Assembly (NCBI GenBank): GCA_944384995.1
Contig: CALWVN010000001.1
Span: 372,001 to 436,000 of the forward strand
Origin: an uncultured Clostridia bacterium
GTDB taxonomy: Bacteria > Bacillota > Clostridia > Oscillospirales > Acutalibacteraceae
Reading direction: 5' to 3'
DNA length: 64,000 nucleotides
In this document: positions 1-9,040 of the stretch, piece after piece
Layout of the letters: each line of letters starts with the position of its first letter
Position numbering within the stretch: position 1 is the first letter of the stretch
Translations under genes and position numbers: made by a program
Notes under the pieces: model-generated
Database searches by the model: none
What the model saw: only the letters and a program-made list of their open reading frames with translations
What the model was told of the DNA's origin: nothing

Positions 1-363
1 AGAGGCAGGCGCAGTCGTCTGCGTCGTGGACTCGGGATCTGACTGCGTACCGAACACACGGTCGCCGAAGCGCTCTACTGCGTCGGACAGGGCAGCAAGC
101 TCGTCATCCTGCCCGAAGATAGCGATATATGCCTGCCGAAACGTATCGAACCCGGAATAGCCTGCGCGATACATCGCAAAAACGCTGAGCGCCAGCAGCG
201 CGCACACAAGCGCCTGCACGAGCAGCGTATGCAGCAGGAAATCGCGCTTCGGCATATCTTCCGTTTCCGCTTCACGGCGGCGGGTTCGCGTCGGACGGCT
301 TTCCGGGATCTCTGTCCGAGCATCTTCCCGCAGCCGATTCTGTCGATGCTCCTCGTCATACAT
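1..363 (-). CDS. Single-pass membrane protein, N-terminal part (cut by window edge)
   Basis: The reading frame opens with ATG at 363-361 after a GGAAGTG ribosome site and runs off the left edge, giving 121 codons without a stop. The visible part has an Arg/Glu-rich cytoplasmic head of about 42 residues, one hydrophobic segment near residues 43-64 (HTLLVQALVCALLALSVFAM), an extracytoplasmic stretch, and a Ser/Thr/Gln-rich linker at the cut. This bitopic layout is common in clostridial SpoIIQ- or SpoIVFA-like M23 peptidases, whose catalytic domain would lie outside the window. That identity is a guess from architecture only. Confidence 0.6.
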   Translation of the reverse strand, partial: MYDEEHRQNRLREDARTEIPESRPTRTRRREAETEDMPKRDFLLHTLLVQALVCALLALSVFAMYRAGYSGFDTFRQAYIAIFGQDDELAALSDAVERFGDRVFGTQSDPESTTQTTAPAS

Positions 364-457
364 CGCGATCACTTCCTTTCTGTTATATGTATGACCGTGC
401 AGAAAGGCATATTCCGAAAGAAATTCCGAAAATTTTTGAAAAAATGAAAATTAGGGC

Positions 458-486
458 TTGATTTTTTACCGTAACTTCGCTATAAT
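458..486 (+). promoter_or_regulatory. Sigma-A type promoter of tRNA-Val
   Basis: TTGATT at 458-463 and a perfect TATAAT at 481-486 are separated by 17 bp. The tRNA begins 20 bp after the -10 box. Confidence 0.75.
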
Positions 487-505
487 ACAACAGCAACTTG
501 CGCTT

Positions 506-581
506 GGACGTTTAGCTCAGTTGGTAGAGCATTCGCTTGACGTGCGAAGGGTCAGCGGTTCGAGTCCGTTAACGTCCACCA
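506..581 (+). tRNA. tRNA-Val (anticodon GAC)
   Basis: A 76-nt cloverleaf is visible. The acceptor arms GGACGTT and AACGTCC pair fully, the D arm is GCTC/GAGC, the anticodon stem is TTCGC/GCGAA around loop TTGACGT (anticodon GAC), and the T arm AGCGG/CCGTT encloses TTCGAGT. CCA is encoded at 579-581. It reads valine GUC/GUU codons. Confidence 0.96.
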
Positions 582-584
582 AAC

Positions 585-622
585 AAAAGCACCGAGTCTT
601 TCGACCCGGTGCTTTTGTTTTT
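585..622 (+). terminator. Bidirectional intrinsic terminator after tRNA-Val
   Basis: Ten-base arms AAAAGCACCG (585-594) and CGGTGCTTTT (607-616) are followed by a T-run. The opposite strand also has a T-rich exit, so it probably also ends the GPH transporter gene that converges at 641. Confidence 0.85.
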
Positions 623-640
623 CATATTGTATATTGCAAT

Positions 641-2086
641 TTATTTTTCTTCCGCGTTTTCGCTTTGCGCACGCGATTCTAAATCCGCGATGATCTCGTG
701 CTGGCGGCTCTCTGTGATGTCATAGAAAAGCATGGGGATGATGCTCAAAACGCAGCTGATGACCGTGGTAATAATCATCACGCCGAAAATCGGTGTGCGC
801 ACCGACTCCTGAAACAGCACGTCATAATCGTTTTGCAGCCCATAGCGCTCATAAAACCAAGGCAGGATCAGGCTTGTGAGCATCCCCGCGCCGGTCGTGA
901 GCATGCCGCTGAACTGCGTGATGAAGCCCTCAAGCCGTTTGCCGGTCTTCCACTGCTGATAGTCGAACACATCTGCTGTAATAGCGGAGGTGATGACACC
1001 GTCACCGCCGATGGATGCGGTCGCCAAATACAGGAACAGAAGAAACAGAAACGCGTTGTCCATGGTAAACAGCATTGCGACCGAAAACACCGCCCGCAGG
1101 AGGTTAAACCAAAGGATACATGCGCGCTTGCCGAGCTTTTTGGCAAACAAGGGGGCGAGCAGCATCCCCGGCACGGAAGCCGTACCGATCACAGCATTCA
1201 TCAGCCCTAATGCGGTCTCGCTTTGCATGGCGTAGACGCAGTACCAGGTCAAAATACTGCCGATACCGTATTTTAAGCCGCCCAGCACGCTGTAGAGCGT
1301 CATCATCCAGAAATAACGGTTTGTCCCAACCTCTCGGATCCCGTCTAAAAAGCGTACATGCGCCACATAATTTGCGGAGACAACGATTTTTTCTTTCGTG
1401 CCCCGAAACGTGATGATCCCAAGCAGCACGCCGGCAGCCGAGAAAATCGGGAACAGCACCCTATACGCCGCAAAACCGCGCATCCCATCCGGGAAGAGCC
1501 CTGCGAGGATGGGGAAAAACAGATTGACGATGGAGGGACCGAGACTGTAAATGAATTGGCTGACGGAAAGCAGCAGCGTTCGTTCCTCGCCGTTTGGCGT
1601 GAGCACCTGTGCAAGGCTTGTGAATGCCAGCGCATACAGCGACTGAAAGATCATCAGCAAGGCATACACAAGCGAAAGCAGCACGCATTTGAGCGTATAG
1701 TTGAGCGTATTCGGGATAAACGCCATCACGCACAGCAGCACTGCCGTCGGAACGCCCGTATACAGAAGGTACGGGCGGAATTTGCCGTATTTTGTATTGG
1801 TATTGTCCACAAGCATGCTGATGAAAGGCGTTTTCACAAGATTGAGCACACTCATGATCAGCGACATCACGGCAAGATCCATCGGCGCAATGCCGTACGC
1901 CGAGCCCAAAAGCAGGCAGTTTGCGCTTAACGCCACATAGCCGAACAGGGAATTGACCGTATTGACGCCGATGCCGCCTACGGAATAGGCGGAAAACTCA
2001 CGATATGAAATGAACCTTCCGTCGGCAGGTGTTTTCCAGTGGGCTTTGGAATCACCCGCGATCTGCCGAACATTTAACTTGTGCAT
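641..2086 (-). CDS. GPH-family (MelB-type) sugar:cation symporter-like MFS transporter
   Basis: This 481-residue protein has about 12 hydrophobic segments and the layout of the glycoside-pentoside-hexuronide symporters. It carries a conserved-looking N-terminal 'GRFISYREF...GGIGV' segment and a cytoplasmic loop 'NTKYGKFRPYLL' of the family type, and it ends in a charged tail. It probably imports a sugar or glycoside with Na+ or H+; the substrate cannot be read from sequence. I start at ATG 2086, where GGGAG lies 9 nt upstream; an ATG 48 nt earlier lacks a ribosome site. Its N-terminal region resembles the 824-residue transporter at 36357-38831, so the two are likely paralogues. Confidence 0.85.
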   Translation of the reverse strand: MHKLNVRQIAGDSKAHWKTPADGRFISYREFSAYSVGGIGVNTVNSLFGYVALSANCLLLGSAYGIAPMDLAVMSLIMSVLNLVKTPFISMLVDNTNTKYGKFRPYLLYTGVPTAVLLCVMAFIPNTLNYTLKCVLLSLVYALLMIFQSLYALAFTSLAQVLTPNGEERTLLLSVSQFIYSLGPSIVNLFFPILAGLFPDGMRGFAAYRVLFPIFSAAGVLLGIITFRGTKEKIVVSANYVAHVRFLDGIREVGTNRYFWMMTLYSVLGGLKYGIGSILTWYCVYAMQSETALGLMNAVIGTASVPGMLLAPLFAKKLGKRACILWFNLLRAVFSVAMLFTMDNAFLFLLFLYLATASIGGDGVITSAITADVFDYQQWKTGKRLEGFITQFSGMLTTGAGMLTSLILPWFYERYGLQNDYDVLFQESVRTPIFGVMIITTVISCVLSIIPMLFYDITESRQHEIIADLESRAQSENAEEK

Positions 2087-2190
2087 ATGGCCGTTCTCCC
2101 GTCTGTTGAAATCACTGCGTCCTAACCATATCACAAATCGACGGAAAATGGAATATAAAAGTCAAAAAAATATGTAAAATTCTTATAAAA

Positions 2191-2229
2191 AACAAACCGC
2201 CTTTCCCGTTTTCACCGGGGAAGGCGGTT
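2191..2229 (-). terminator. Terminator of the sipL-spoIVA operon
   Basis: On the minus strand, AACCGCCTTCCC pairs with GGGAAAGGCGGTT across an A/C-rich loop and is followed by a T-rich run. It lies 10 nt past the spoIVA stop codon. Confidence 0.88.
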
Positions 2230-2238
2230 CTTCTGCGG

Positions 2239-3717
2239 TCACAGGATGATACAGATCAATCCGTTGCAGCCTTCGTTGATGACGCGTTCGAGCGTCTCCT
2301 GCAGCTTCATGCGCGCATCGGCGGGCATATGATACAGCTTGCTGCGAAGTCCCTCGTTGACAAGCTCATTCAAGGACTTTCCGAATATGTTGGATGCCCA
2401 GATCTTTTTCGGATCCTCCTCGAATTCCTTGAGCAGGTATTTCACCAGCTCCTCCGACTGGCTCTCGCTGCCGACGACCGGGGCGACCTCGGTTTGGATG
2501 TTCGCCTTTAGCATATGGATAGACGGTGCGGACGCGGACAGCTTCACGCCGTACCGACCGCCCTGCTTAACGATCTCGGGTTCGTCGAGCGTCAGCTCAT
2601 CTATGGTGGGCATGACGATGCCGTAGCCGGTCGCCTCCACCTCATCAAGCGCGGACTTTAAGCGGTCATAGGCGCGCTTAATTTCAGCAAGCGCACACAT
2701 TTGGGTAACAAGCCCCTGTTCCCCGTCGACTTGCAGCCCTGTTTTTTCGGAAAGCACCTGATAGAACAGGTCGCCGTTCATCGTGACGGAGATCCATGCG
2801 CTCCCCTGCCCGAGCTGCATACTGCTGACCTTCGCGTCTGTCACATATTCGCAGCGCTTAAGCTCCTCTGTCAAAAGCGCAACATCCCGCACGAGCGTCA
2901 TCCCCTGTGCCGCAGCGTTGACGCTTGCATACACCGCGCTGCGAAGCTTATGATCGGCAGGCAAGGACACAAGCCACGAAGGCAGGTCGACGGAGATCTC
3001 CCGGATCGGGAATTCGAAAAGCACCTGTGTCAGGATCTCTTTGATATCCGTTTCGGAAAGCTCTAGACAGTTGACGGGCAGCACGGGGACCGTATAGTTT
3101 TCGCAAAGCTGTGCGGCGAGCGCCTGCGCACTGTCCGACTGCGGATAGGTGCAGTTGAGCAGGACGATAAACGGCTTGTGGAGCGCTTTGAGCTCTGAGA
3201 TGACCCGCGCTTCCGCCTCCTCGTACTCCGCGCGCGGGATGTCGGAAATACTGCCGTCGGTGGTGATGACAAGTCCGATGGTCGAGTGCTCGGTAATGAC
3301 CTTCTGTGTGCCGATCTCCGCCGCTTCGGAAAACGGGATCTCCTGATCCGACCACGGTGTGCGTACCATGCGCGGGCCGTCGCCCTCGATATACCCCAGG
3401 GAACTGGGCACGATGTACCCCACGCAGTCGATCATACGCACCGAAAACGAGGCGTTATCCGGCAGATGCACCTCCACGGCGGTTTCGGGGATGAATTTCG
3501 GCTCCGTGGTCATGATCGTCCTGCCTGCCGAGGACTGCGGCAGCTCATCGACCGCGCGCGTCTGCGCGGCGCCGTCCTCTATGTTCGGCAGAACGAGTGT
3601 ATCCATGAACCGTTTGATAAAGGTGGATTTGCCGGTACGCACGGGACCGACGACACCGATATAGATGTCGCCCTGCGTGCGTTCGGCGATATCCCTGTAT
3701 ATGCTTTGATTTTCCAT
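2239..3717 (-). CDS. spoIVA: Stage IV sporulation protein A (spore coat basement ATPase)
   Basis: The 492-residue protein matches SpoIVA in length and throughout its sequence. SpoIVA is a cytoskeletal ATPase of the TRAFAC type that polymerises on the outer forespore membrane in the mother cell and is the platform for coat assembly. A Walker A motif, GPVRTGKS, sits at residues 24-31, and the C-terminus is the hydrophobic 'NGLICIIL' tail typical of the family, which is needed for membrane targeting. The start has a strong GAGGAGG site. The gene begins 13 nt after the stop of the sipL-like gene, so the two form one operon. Sigma-E control is expected from the family, but I could not point to a clear sigma-E promoter. 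Confidence 0.97.
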   Translation of the reverse strand: MENQSIYRDIAERTQGDIYIGVVGPVRTGKSTFIKRFMDTLVLPNIEDGAAQTRAVDELPQSSAGRTIMTTEPKFIPETAVEVHLPDNASFSVRMIDCVGYIVPSSLGYIEGDGPRMVRTPWSDQEIPFSEAAEIGTQKVITEHSTIGLVITTDGSISDIPRAEYEEAEARVISELKALHKPFIVLLNCTYPQSDSAQALAAQLCENYTVPVLPVNCLELSETDIKEILTQVLFEFPIREISVDLPSWLVSLPADHKLRSAVYASVNAAAQGMTLVRDVALLTEELKRCEYVTDAKVSSMQLGQGSAWISVTMNGDLFYQVLSEKTGLQVDGEQGLVTQMCALAEIKRAYDRLKSALDEVEATGYGIVMPTIDELTLDEPEIVKQGGRYGVKLSASAPSIHMLKANIQTEVAPVVGSESQSEELVKYLLKEFEEDPKKIWASNIFGKSLNELVNEGLRSKLYHMPADARMKLQETLERVINEGCNGLICIIL

Positions 3718-3730
3718 GTTCGCCCTCCTC

Positions 3731-5263
3731 TTAAACGCTCGGGATCAGCAGCTTGCATTTCGCGTCCAGCACTTCGCTTTGCAAGTCGTTTTCACGTTGG
3801 ATCGCTTCGGCGGTGGTGTTGTAGCGGCGGGCGATCTCCCAAACACTTTCACCCGCCTGTGCAAAATAGATTGTCAGCGCCGCAGCGGTGCGGCGTTTCT
3901 TTTGTTCTTCATCCACCGAAACCTCCGACAGGATCTGCATGGAAGTTTCCGAAAAGATCAGCGCGGAAACGTCCAATTCTACGCGCGCATCCACCTGATC
4001 CTCCGCGCCCAAAACGAAGCTCGTACCCGTGACGGCTATGTGTGTTTCACAGGTCATGTCGTCGCCGACAGCTGCGACAGGATGGTGGTACGCGATGTCA
4101 AAGCTGCGTTCGGAATATCCGATCTGCCCGTCACGCCCGACATACAAAAGCCCTGCCGTCACCTTGCCGGCAACACGAAGTTCTCCCTCTGCCACGCAGG
4201 AGGTGCAGTCCAGATCCTTACAGTGCATATCGAGCACCTCGGCAATGCCGACACCCGCCGCATCCAGTGTCCCGCGGCAAAGGCAGGTGTCCGAAACACG
4301 GTCGCAAAGGGTTTGGAAGCGCATTTGCTGCTGCTGCATCCGGGTCTCAAATTGTGTGGAATACGCGTCAAGCAGTATGTCGGTCTCAAAATCCGTATAC
4401 AAAGCGATCTGTGCCGACACGGAGACGCTCGCATCCAGGAGCCGAAGCGCGCCGCTGGCGTCGGTTTTGGCGGCGACCTCCACACCGCAGACCGTCAATG
4501 CCGTGTCCGCTGTGCAGTCCTCTTGCGCACCCTCGATCTCCACAATTTGGCTGATCGGCATGGAATGTTCCATACGCTCCAGCCGCTTGCCGTCGCCGTC
4601 CGGGATATACAGGGTGCGCAGAACAAGCTCGCCTTTGATAAGCGCTTTACCCGTGACCAGCTTTACATCTTCTAACAGCGCGACCGCCTCGCTGCGCACA
4701 AGCTGCGCAATAGAGGGCTTTGCGGAACCGAGCTCGAGTGTCTCGCCGAGCGAAAAGATCCTTTCCGTGCAGCCCGCAAGCGTGGATGCCGCGACGTGCT
4801 GTTTGCGCATCTGTACGCCGCCGCCCGAGCAGTCGCACAAAAGCGCCTGTTCTTCTTTTCCATAGATATGGAAAGCTACGGTGATGCTGCCGTGGATATC
4901 CATGCGGCGCGGAGAAGCGACACGGCAATTGACGTATGCACATTTCGCGCGCGCGCCCGCACAGCCGTTTTGTGCGCCCGGACAATCGGCGTGTACGGAG
5001 AACGGAATGCTTTGCTCAAAGCAGCGCATACCGCCCTCCTCGCACAAATACAGCACGCAAAGCTGCGCGGAACCCTCGCAGCTTACGCGGTCCGCGGCAT
5101 TTTGCACGGCGTGGATGCGCGGGGTCAGCGTACATTTGAGCACACGGACGAGATCCGGGAAATATTCGGGCAGGGTCACGTCGCTGTCTATCGGCTGCTC
5201 TAAGGTGCTTTCAAACAGGCAGCGCCGCCTGGATAAGGCGATTTTTCCGGTTGTAAACTCCAT
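3731..5263 (-). CDS. sipL: SipL-like DUF3794/LysM protein, SpoIVA partner
   Basis: This 510-residue protein has DUF3794-type beta-rich repeats over most of its length and a C-terminal LysM domain at about 464-510 (beginning 'YFAQAGESVWEIARRYN' and ending 'KCKLLIPSV'). That is the architecture of clostridial SipL, whose LysM domain binds SpoIVA in Clostridioides difficile and which is needed for coat localisation. Direct linkage to spoIVA, 13 nt apart, strengthens the call. It has no signal peptide, consistent with action in the mother-cell cytoplasm. The start has a GGAGAGG ribosome site. Numerous cysteines are scattered in the DUF3794 part; their role is unknown. Confidence 0.9.
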   Translation of the reverse strand: MEFTTGKIALSRRRCLFESTLEQPIDSDVTLPEYFPDLVRVLKCTLTPRIHAVQNAADRVSCEGSAQLCVLYLCEEGGMRCFEQSIPFSVHADCPGAQNGCAGARAKCAYVNCRVASPRRMDIHGSITVAFHIYGKEEQALLCDCSGGGVQMRKQHVAASTLAGCTERIFSLGETLELGSAKPSIAQLVRSEAVALLEDVKLVTGKALIKGELVLRTLYIPDGDGKRLERMEHSMPISQIVEIEGAQEDCTADTALTVCGVEVAAKTDASGALRLLDASVSVSAQIALYTDFETDILLDAYSTQFETRMQQQQMRFQTLCDRVSDTCLCRGTLDAAGVGIAEVLDMHCKDLDCTSCVAEGELRVAGKVTAGLLYVGRDGQIGYSERSFDIAYHHPVAAVGDDMTCETHIAVTGTSFVLGAEDQVDARVELDVSALIFSETSMQILSEVSVDEEQKKRRTAAALTIYFAQAGESVWEIARRYNTTAEAIQRENDLQSEVLDAKCKLLIPSV

Positions 5264-5351
5264 TTTGACCTCTCCTCATAGGTTTATTCAAAAAATAGAT
5301 ATTCAAATCCTGTCCGCATTATGCCTATCCGTGTAAACGTGCAATTTGCGG

Positions 5352-5380
5352 TTGCATGTTTCCTGCAGCTTTGCTATAAT
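5352..5380 (+). promoter_or_regulatory. Promoter of SLC13/ArsB-like transporter gene
   Basis: TTGCAT (5352-5357), a 17-bp spacer and TATAAT (5375-5380). A small hairpin, AAACCGC/GCGGTTT at 5396-5414, lies in the leader just before the ribosome site. Confidence 0.75.
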
Positions 5381-5433
5381 ACTTGTAAATCATGCAAACC
5401 GCTTTTCGCGGTTTATGTGGGGAGGAATCGAAT

Positions 5434-6753
5434 TTGATACCCGCACTGGTTCTGTTTATCATCACCTACGTTCTGATGCTGGCGCTCCAGAAATATCGCC
5501 CGTGGATCGCCTTGAGCTCCGCCGTGATCTTCATCATCATGGGCTACGCCGGGCTTTTCGAGATGGATATCCTCTCGGCGCTCGGCGCGGTGGACTACAA
5601 CGTGCTTTTGATGATCGGCGGCACGATGGGGATCGTGAGCCTGTTCGTTGAAAGCAAAATGCCCGCAAGGCTTGCGGAGGTGCTCATCTCCAAGGTGCCG
5701 GATGTCAAATGGGCGGTCACGGCGCTCGCGCTGTTTGCAGGCATCATCAGCGCGTTCGTCGATAACGTCGCTACGGTACTGATGGTTGCACCCATCGGGC
5801 TTGCCATTTCGCGCAAGCTGAAGATCTCGCCCGTGCCCGTACTGATCGCCATTGCCGTCTCCTCGAACCTGCAGGGTGCGGCGACGCTTGTCGGCGATAC
5901 GACGAGCATCCTTTTGGGCGGCTATGCCGACATGACCTTCTTAGATTTCTTCTGGATGCAGGGCAAGCCCGGTATTTTCTGGGGCGTGGAGCTCGGGGCG
6001 CTCGTCTCCCTGTTTGTACTGCTGTTCCTTTTCCGCAAGGAAAAACAGAAAGTAGACGCCAAGGTCGAAACCAAGGTGACAGACTATTTCCCCACGGTTT
6101 TGATGCTGGGAACCGTCCTGCTTTTGATCCTCGCCTCGTTCCTGCCCGAGCCTGACGGCGGGGCGCTCCTTACGCTTTACAACCTGCGCAGCGGGCTGAT
6201 CTGCTTTGTGCTTTGCGTCGTGGGCGTTGTGCGCGCATGCATCCGCAAAAAAGGCGCGGCACCCGTCAAGGCGGTGTTCAAAGAGCTGGACACCGACACC
6301 CTGCTTTTGCTGTTCGGCCTGTTTATGGTCATTGAGGGCATCCGTTCGGCGGGCGTCATTGACGCGGCGGCGAACCTGTTCTATACCGTTTCGGGCGACA
6401 ACCCGTTCTTGCTGTATACGCTCATTGTGTTCGCTTCGGTGATCCTTTCTGCGTTCATCGACAACATCCCCTATGTTGCTACGATGCTGCCCGTCGTGCA
6501 GGGCATCGCCGCGCTGATGAACGGCGGCGCGGGCATGGCGCCTTACGTCTTCTATTTCGGTCTGCTCACGGGCGCGACGCTCGGCGGGAACCTGACACCC
6601 ATCGGCGCGTCGGCGAACATTGCGGCAATCGGTATCTTGCGCAAAAACGGCGAAACGGTGCGCACGCGGGATTTCCTGCGCATCGGCGTGCCCTTCACCC
6701 TTTCTGCGGTGCTTGCGGGGTATATTTACATCTGGCTTGTGTGGGGGCCGTAA
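5434..6753 (+). CDS. SLC13/ArsB-NhaD superfamily membrane transporter
   Basis: About 440 residues with 11-12 membrane segments in two similar halves. Each half carries an inverted 'AFVDNVATVLM' / 'AFIDNIPYVATM' motif, typical of the ion transporter superfamily (ArsB, NhaD, SLC13, CitM). The 'DN' signature hairpins mark the substrate or Na+ site, so it probably moves an anion or acts as a Na+/H+ exchanger. I prefer the TTG start at 5434, which has a strong GGGGAGG 8 nt upstream. An in-frame ATG at 5392 lies only 12 nt past the -10 box, inside the leader hairpin zone, and has no ribosome site. The gene stands alone between a promoter and a terminator. Confidence 0.85.
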   Translation: MIPALVLFIITYVLMLALQKYRPWIALSSAVIFIIMGYAGLFEMDILSALGAVDYNVLLMIGGTMGIVSLFVESKMPARLAEVLISKVPDVKWAVTALALFAGIISAFVDNVATVLMVAPIGLAISRKLKISPVPVLIAIAVSSNLQGAATLVGDTTSILLGGYADMTFLDFFWMQGKPGIFWGVELGALVSLFVLLFLFRKEKQKVDAKVETKVTDYFPTVLMLGTVLLLILASFLPEPDGGALLTLYNLRSGLICFVLCVVGVVRACIRKKGAAPVKAVFKELDTDTLLLLFGLFMVIEGIRSAGVIDAAANLFYTVSGDNPFLLYTLIVFASVILSAFIDNIPYVATMLPVVQGIAALMNGGAGMAPYVFYFGLLTGATLGGNLTPIGASANIAAIGILRKNGETVRTRDFLRIGVPFTLSAVLAGYIYIWLVWGP

Positions 6754-6770
6754 AATCATTCGAGCATAGC

Positions 6771-6813
6771 AACAGCCGCTTTTCCAATAAAACGGAAAAG
6801 CGGCTGTTTTCTT
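6771..6813 (+). terminator. Bidirectional terminator between transporter and araD
   Basis: Fifteen-base arms AACAGCCGCTTTTCC and GGAAAAGCGGCTGTT (6771-6785, 6794-6808) are followed by a T-run. The A-run on the left serves araD on the other strand. Confidence 0.92.
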
Positions 6814-6821
6814 ATACAAAA

Positions 6822-7523
6822 TTATTTTTGCTTTTTCTGCCCGTAGTAGGCGTTTTTGCCGTGCTTGCGCAGGAAGTGTTTATCGAGAAGCTCTTGCTGC
6901 ATCGGCGGTAAAGCCGCATCCAGTGCCAAGTTGTGCCACGCCATGAACGCGATCTCTTCGAGCACGACGGCGTTGTGTACCGCCTCCTTCGGATTCTTTC
7001 CCCAGCAAAACGGGCCGTGGCTGTGCACCAGAACGGCGGGGACGCTGTCGGGGTCGAGGTGCCGGAACCGCTCGACGATCACATTGCCCGTTTCCAGCTC
7101 ATAACGGCCGCCGATCTCTTCCGCCGTCATCCGGCGCGTACAGGGGATCTCGCCGTAAAAATAATCGCCGTGCGTTGTGCCGAGCGCCGGGACGCCGCGC
7201 CCCGCCTGTGCAAAGATCGTGGCCCAGCGCGAATGTGTGTGCACCACGCCGCCGATATTTTGGAACGCGCGGTACAAGACAAGGTGCGTATCCGTGTCGG
7301 ACGAAGGATTCAAGTCCCCCTCCACGGTTTTTCCCGTTTCGAGATCGACCACGACCATGGCTTCGGGACGCAGGGCATCATATTCTACCCCGGATGGCTT
7401 GATGACCATCAAGCCCTTTTGCCGATCCACACCGGACACATTGCCCCACGTAAATGTCACCAGGTTGTGTTTGGGCAGCTGTAGATTCGCCTCCCAAACC
7501 GCCTGTTTCAAATCTTCCAGCAT
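6822..7523 (-). CDS. araD: L-ribulose-5-phosphate 4-epimerase
   Basis: This class II aldolase-fold enzyme of 233 residues interconverts L-ribulose 5-phosphate and D-xylulose 5-phosphate, the last step of arabinose entry into the pentose phosphate pathway. Family landmarks are present: GNVSG at 27-31 (phosphate binding), PSSDT at 73-77 with D76, zinc ligands H95 and H97 in 'HTHS', D120, and the third zinc ligand in 'HSHGPF' (about 167-172). It is the last gene of the operon; its ribosome site GAGGAAG overlaps the end of araA and the intergenic gap is 10 nt. Confidence 0.96.
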   Translation of the reverse strand: MLEDLKQAVWEANLQLPKHNLVTFTWGNVSGVDRQKGLMVIKPSGVEYDALRPEAMVVVDLETGKTVEGDLNPSSDTDTHLVLYRAFQNIGGVVHTHSRWATIFAQAGRGVPALGTTHGDYFYGEIPCTRRMTAEEIGGRYELETGNVIVERFRHLDPDSVPAVLVHSHGPFCWGKNPKEAVHNAVVLEEIAFMAWHNLALDAALPPMQQELLDKHFLRKHGKNAYYGQKKQK

Positions 7524-7533
7524 TCGCTCTTCC

Positions 7534-9012
7534 TCACTTCAGCTTCCACGCAAGGTCGGCTAAGAACAGGTCTTTTTCGAGCAGCTCGACCGTCGTGTCT
7601 TTCCCGATGTGTACAAATTCAATGTCCATCATCCGCGCCCAGTCGCGCATCTGCTCGGCCGTCACGTCGTGGCTCAGCACCGTGTGGTGCGCGCCGCCCG
7701 CCGTGATCCAGCATTCCAAGCCTGTTTCAAGGTCGGGATACGCCTTCCACATGACGCGCGCCACGGGGAGGTTCGGCATTTCCATGATCGGCTTGACGCA
7801 CTCGATGTCCTGGCAAATGAGCCGCAGTCTGCCGCCCATGTCAATTAGGCTCACAACGATCGCCTTGCCCGCTTTGCCCTCAAAGACAAGGCGTGCAGGG
7901 TCTTTTTCGTTCATGCCGATGCCGAGGTGGTGCGTTTCGATGCGCGGCCGCCCTTCTGCGAGCGTCGGGCAGACCTCAAGCATGTGCGCGCCGAGGCTGT
8001 ATTTCTGACCCTCAACGAGATGATAGGTATAATCCTCCATAAAGCCCGTGCCGCCGGTTTGGCCTTCGCTCATGGCTTTGAGAATTGCAGTCATCGCGGC
8101 GACTTTCCAATCCCCCTCGCCGCCGTAGCCGTAACCAAGCGCCATTAAGTGCTGGCTGGCAAGCCCGGGAAGCTGCTCCATACCGTAAAGATCCTGAAAT
8201 GTGTTGGAAAACGCCTTGCAGCCCTCGCGGTCGAGCATACGGCGAATGGCGATTTCCTCTTTTGCCTGATACCGGATAGCGTCGATATTTTCCGTCGCTA
8301 CATCGTAGTTTTCGGTATATTCGGCTACAAGCGCGTCGATCTCTGCCTCGGTAACGTTCCCCATTTCCGTGACAAGGTCGCCCACCGCCCAGGTGTTGAC
8401 CTGCCAGCCGAGCTTTGCCTGCACCTCGACCTTGTCGCCCTCGGTCACGGCGACCTCGCGCATGTTGTCGCCGAAGCGCATGACTTTGAGACTCTTGCTG
8501 ACCGCCACGCCCACAGCGGCGCGCATCCAACTGCCTAAGCGCTCACGCACGGCGGGCTCCTGCCAATGCCCTGCAATCACTTTTCGCGGCATACGAAGCC
8601 GCGCGGCAATAAACCCGTGCTCACGGTCACCGTGCGCCGCCTGATTGAGATTCATAAAGTCCATATCGATCTCTTCGTTGGGAATCTCGCGGTTGTACTG
8701 CGTTGCAAAATGGCAGTATGGCTTTTGGAGATTCACAAAGCCGTTGATCCACATCTTGGAGGGGCTGAACGTGTGGCACCAGGTGATGATACCTGCGCAC
8801 TGCGGGTCATAGTTCGCCTCGCGCACGACGTCGGCGATCTCCTCGTTCGTTTTTGCCGTGACCTTATAGACGATCTTGCACGGCAAAACGCCCGATGCGT
8901 TAAGCTCATCCGTCATTTCCCGCGCACGGCGGTCCACGATCTCGAGCACCTCGTCGCCGTACAGGAACTGGCTGCCCACTACGAACCAGAATTGATAGTC
9001 TTTCATATGCAT
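7534..9012 (-). CDS. araA: L-arabinose isomerase
   Basis: The 492-residue protein begins with the characteristic '[14 protein letters not shown]' and has the family length. AraA converts L-arabinose to L-ribulose in the cytoplasm using a Mn2+-type metal site. Segments such as '[12 protein letters not shown]'-like [10 protein letters not shown], 'EDYTYHL' and '[10 protein letters not shown]' surround the expected glutamate and histidine metal ligands. The start at 9012 has GAGGTG 5 nt upstream; a second ATG two codons later is also possible. It lies between the kinase (28 nt upstream) and araD (10 nt downstream), so the operon holds the whole arabinose to D-xylulose 5-phosphate route. Confidence 0.97.
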   Translation of the reverse strand: MHMKDYQFWFVVGSQFLYGDEVLEIVDRRAREMTDELNASGVLPCKIVYKVTAKTNEEIADVVREANYDPQCAGIITWCHTFSPSKMWINGFVNLQKPYCHFATQYNREIPNEEIDMDFMNLNQAAHGDREHGFIAARLRMPRKVIAGHWQEPAVRERLGSWMRAAVGVAVSKSLKVMRFGDNMREVAVTEGDKVEVQAKLGWQVNTWAVGDLVTEMGNVTEAEIDALVAEYTENYDVATENIDAIRYQAKEEIAIRRMLDREGCKAFSNTFQDLYGMEQLPGLASQHLMALGYGYGGEGDWKVAAMTAILKAMSEGQTGGTGFMEDYTYHLVEGQKYSLGAHMLEVCPTLAEGRPRIETHHLGIGMNEKDPARLVFEGKAGKAIVVSLIDMGGRLRLICQDIECVKPIMEMPNLPVARVMWKAYPDLETGLECWITAGGAHHTVLSHDVTAEQMRDWARMMDIEFVHIGKDTTVELLEKDLFLADLAWKLK

Positions 9013-9040
9013 AATATCACCTCAAAAGTTATATATAGAT

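Noticed and set aside
5264-5351. Sigma-E promoter expected upstream of sipL-spoIVA
   Set aside because: I looked for an ATA-type -35 and CATACAnT-type -10 with correct spacing and found no convincing pair.
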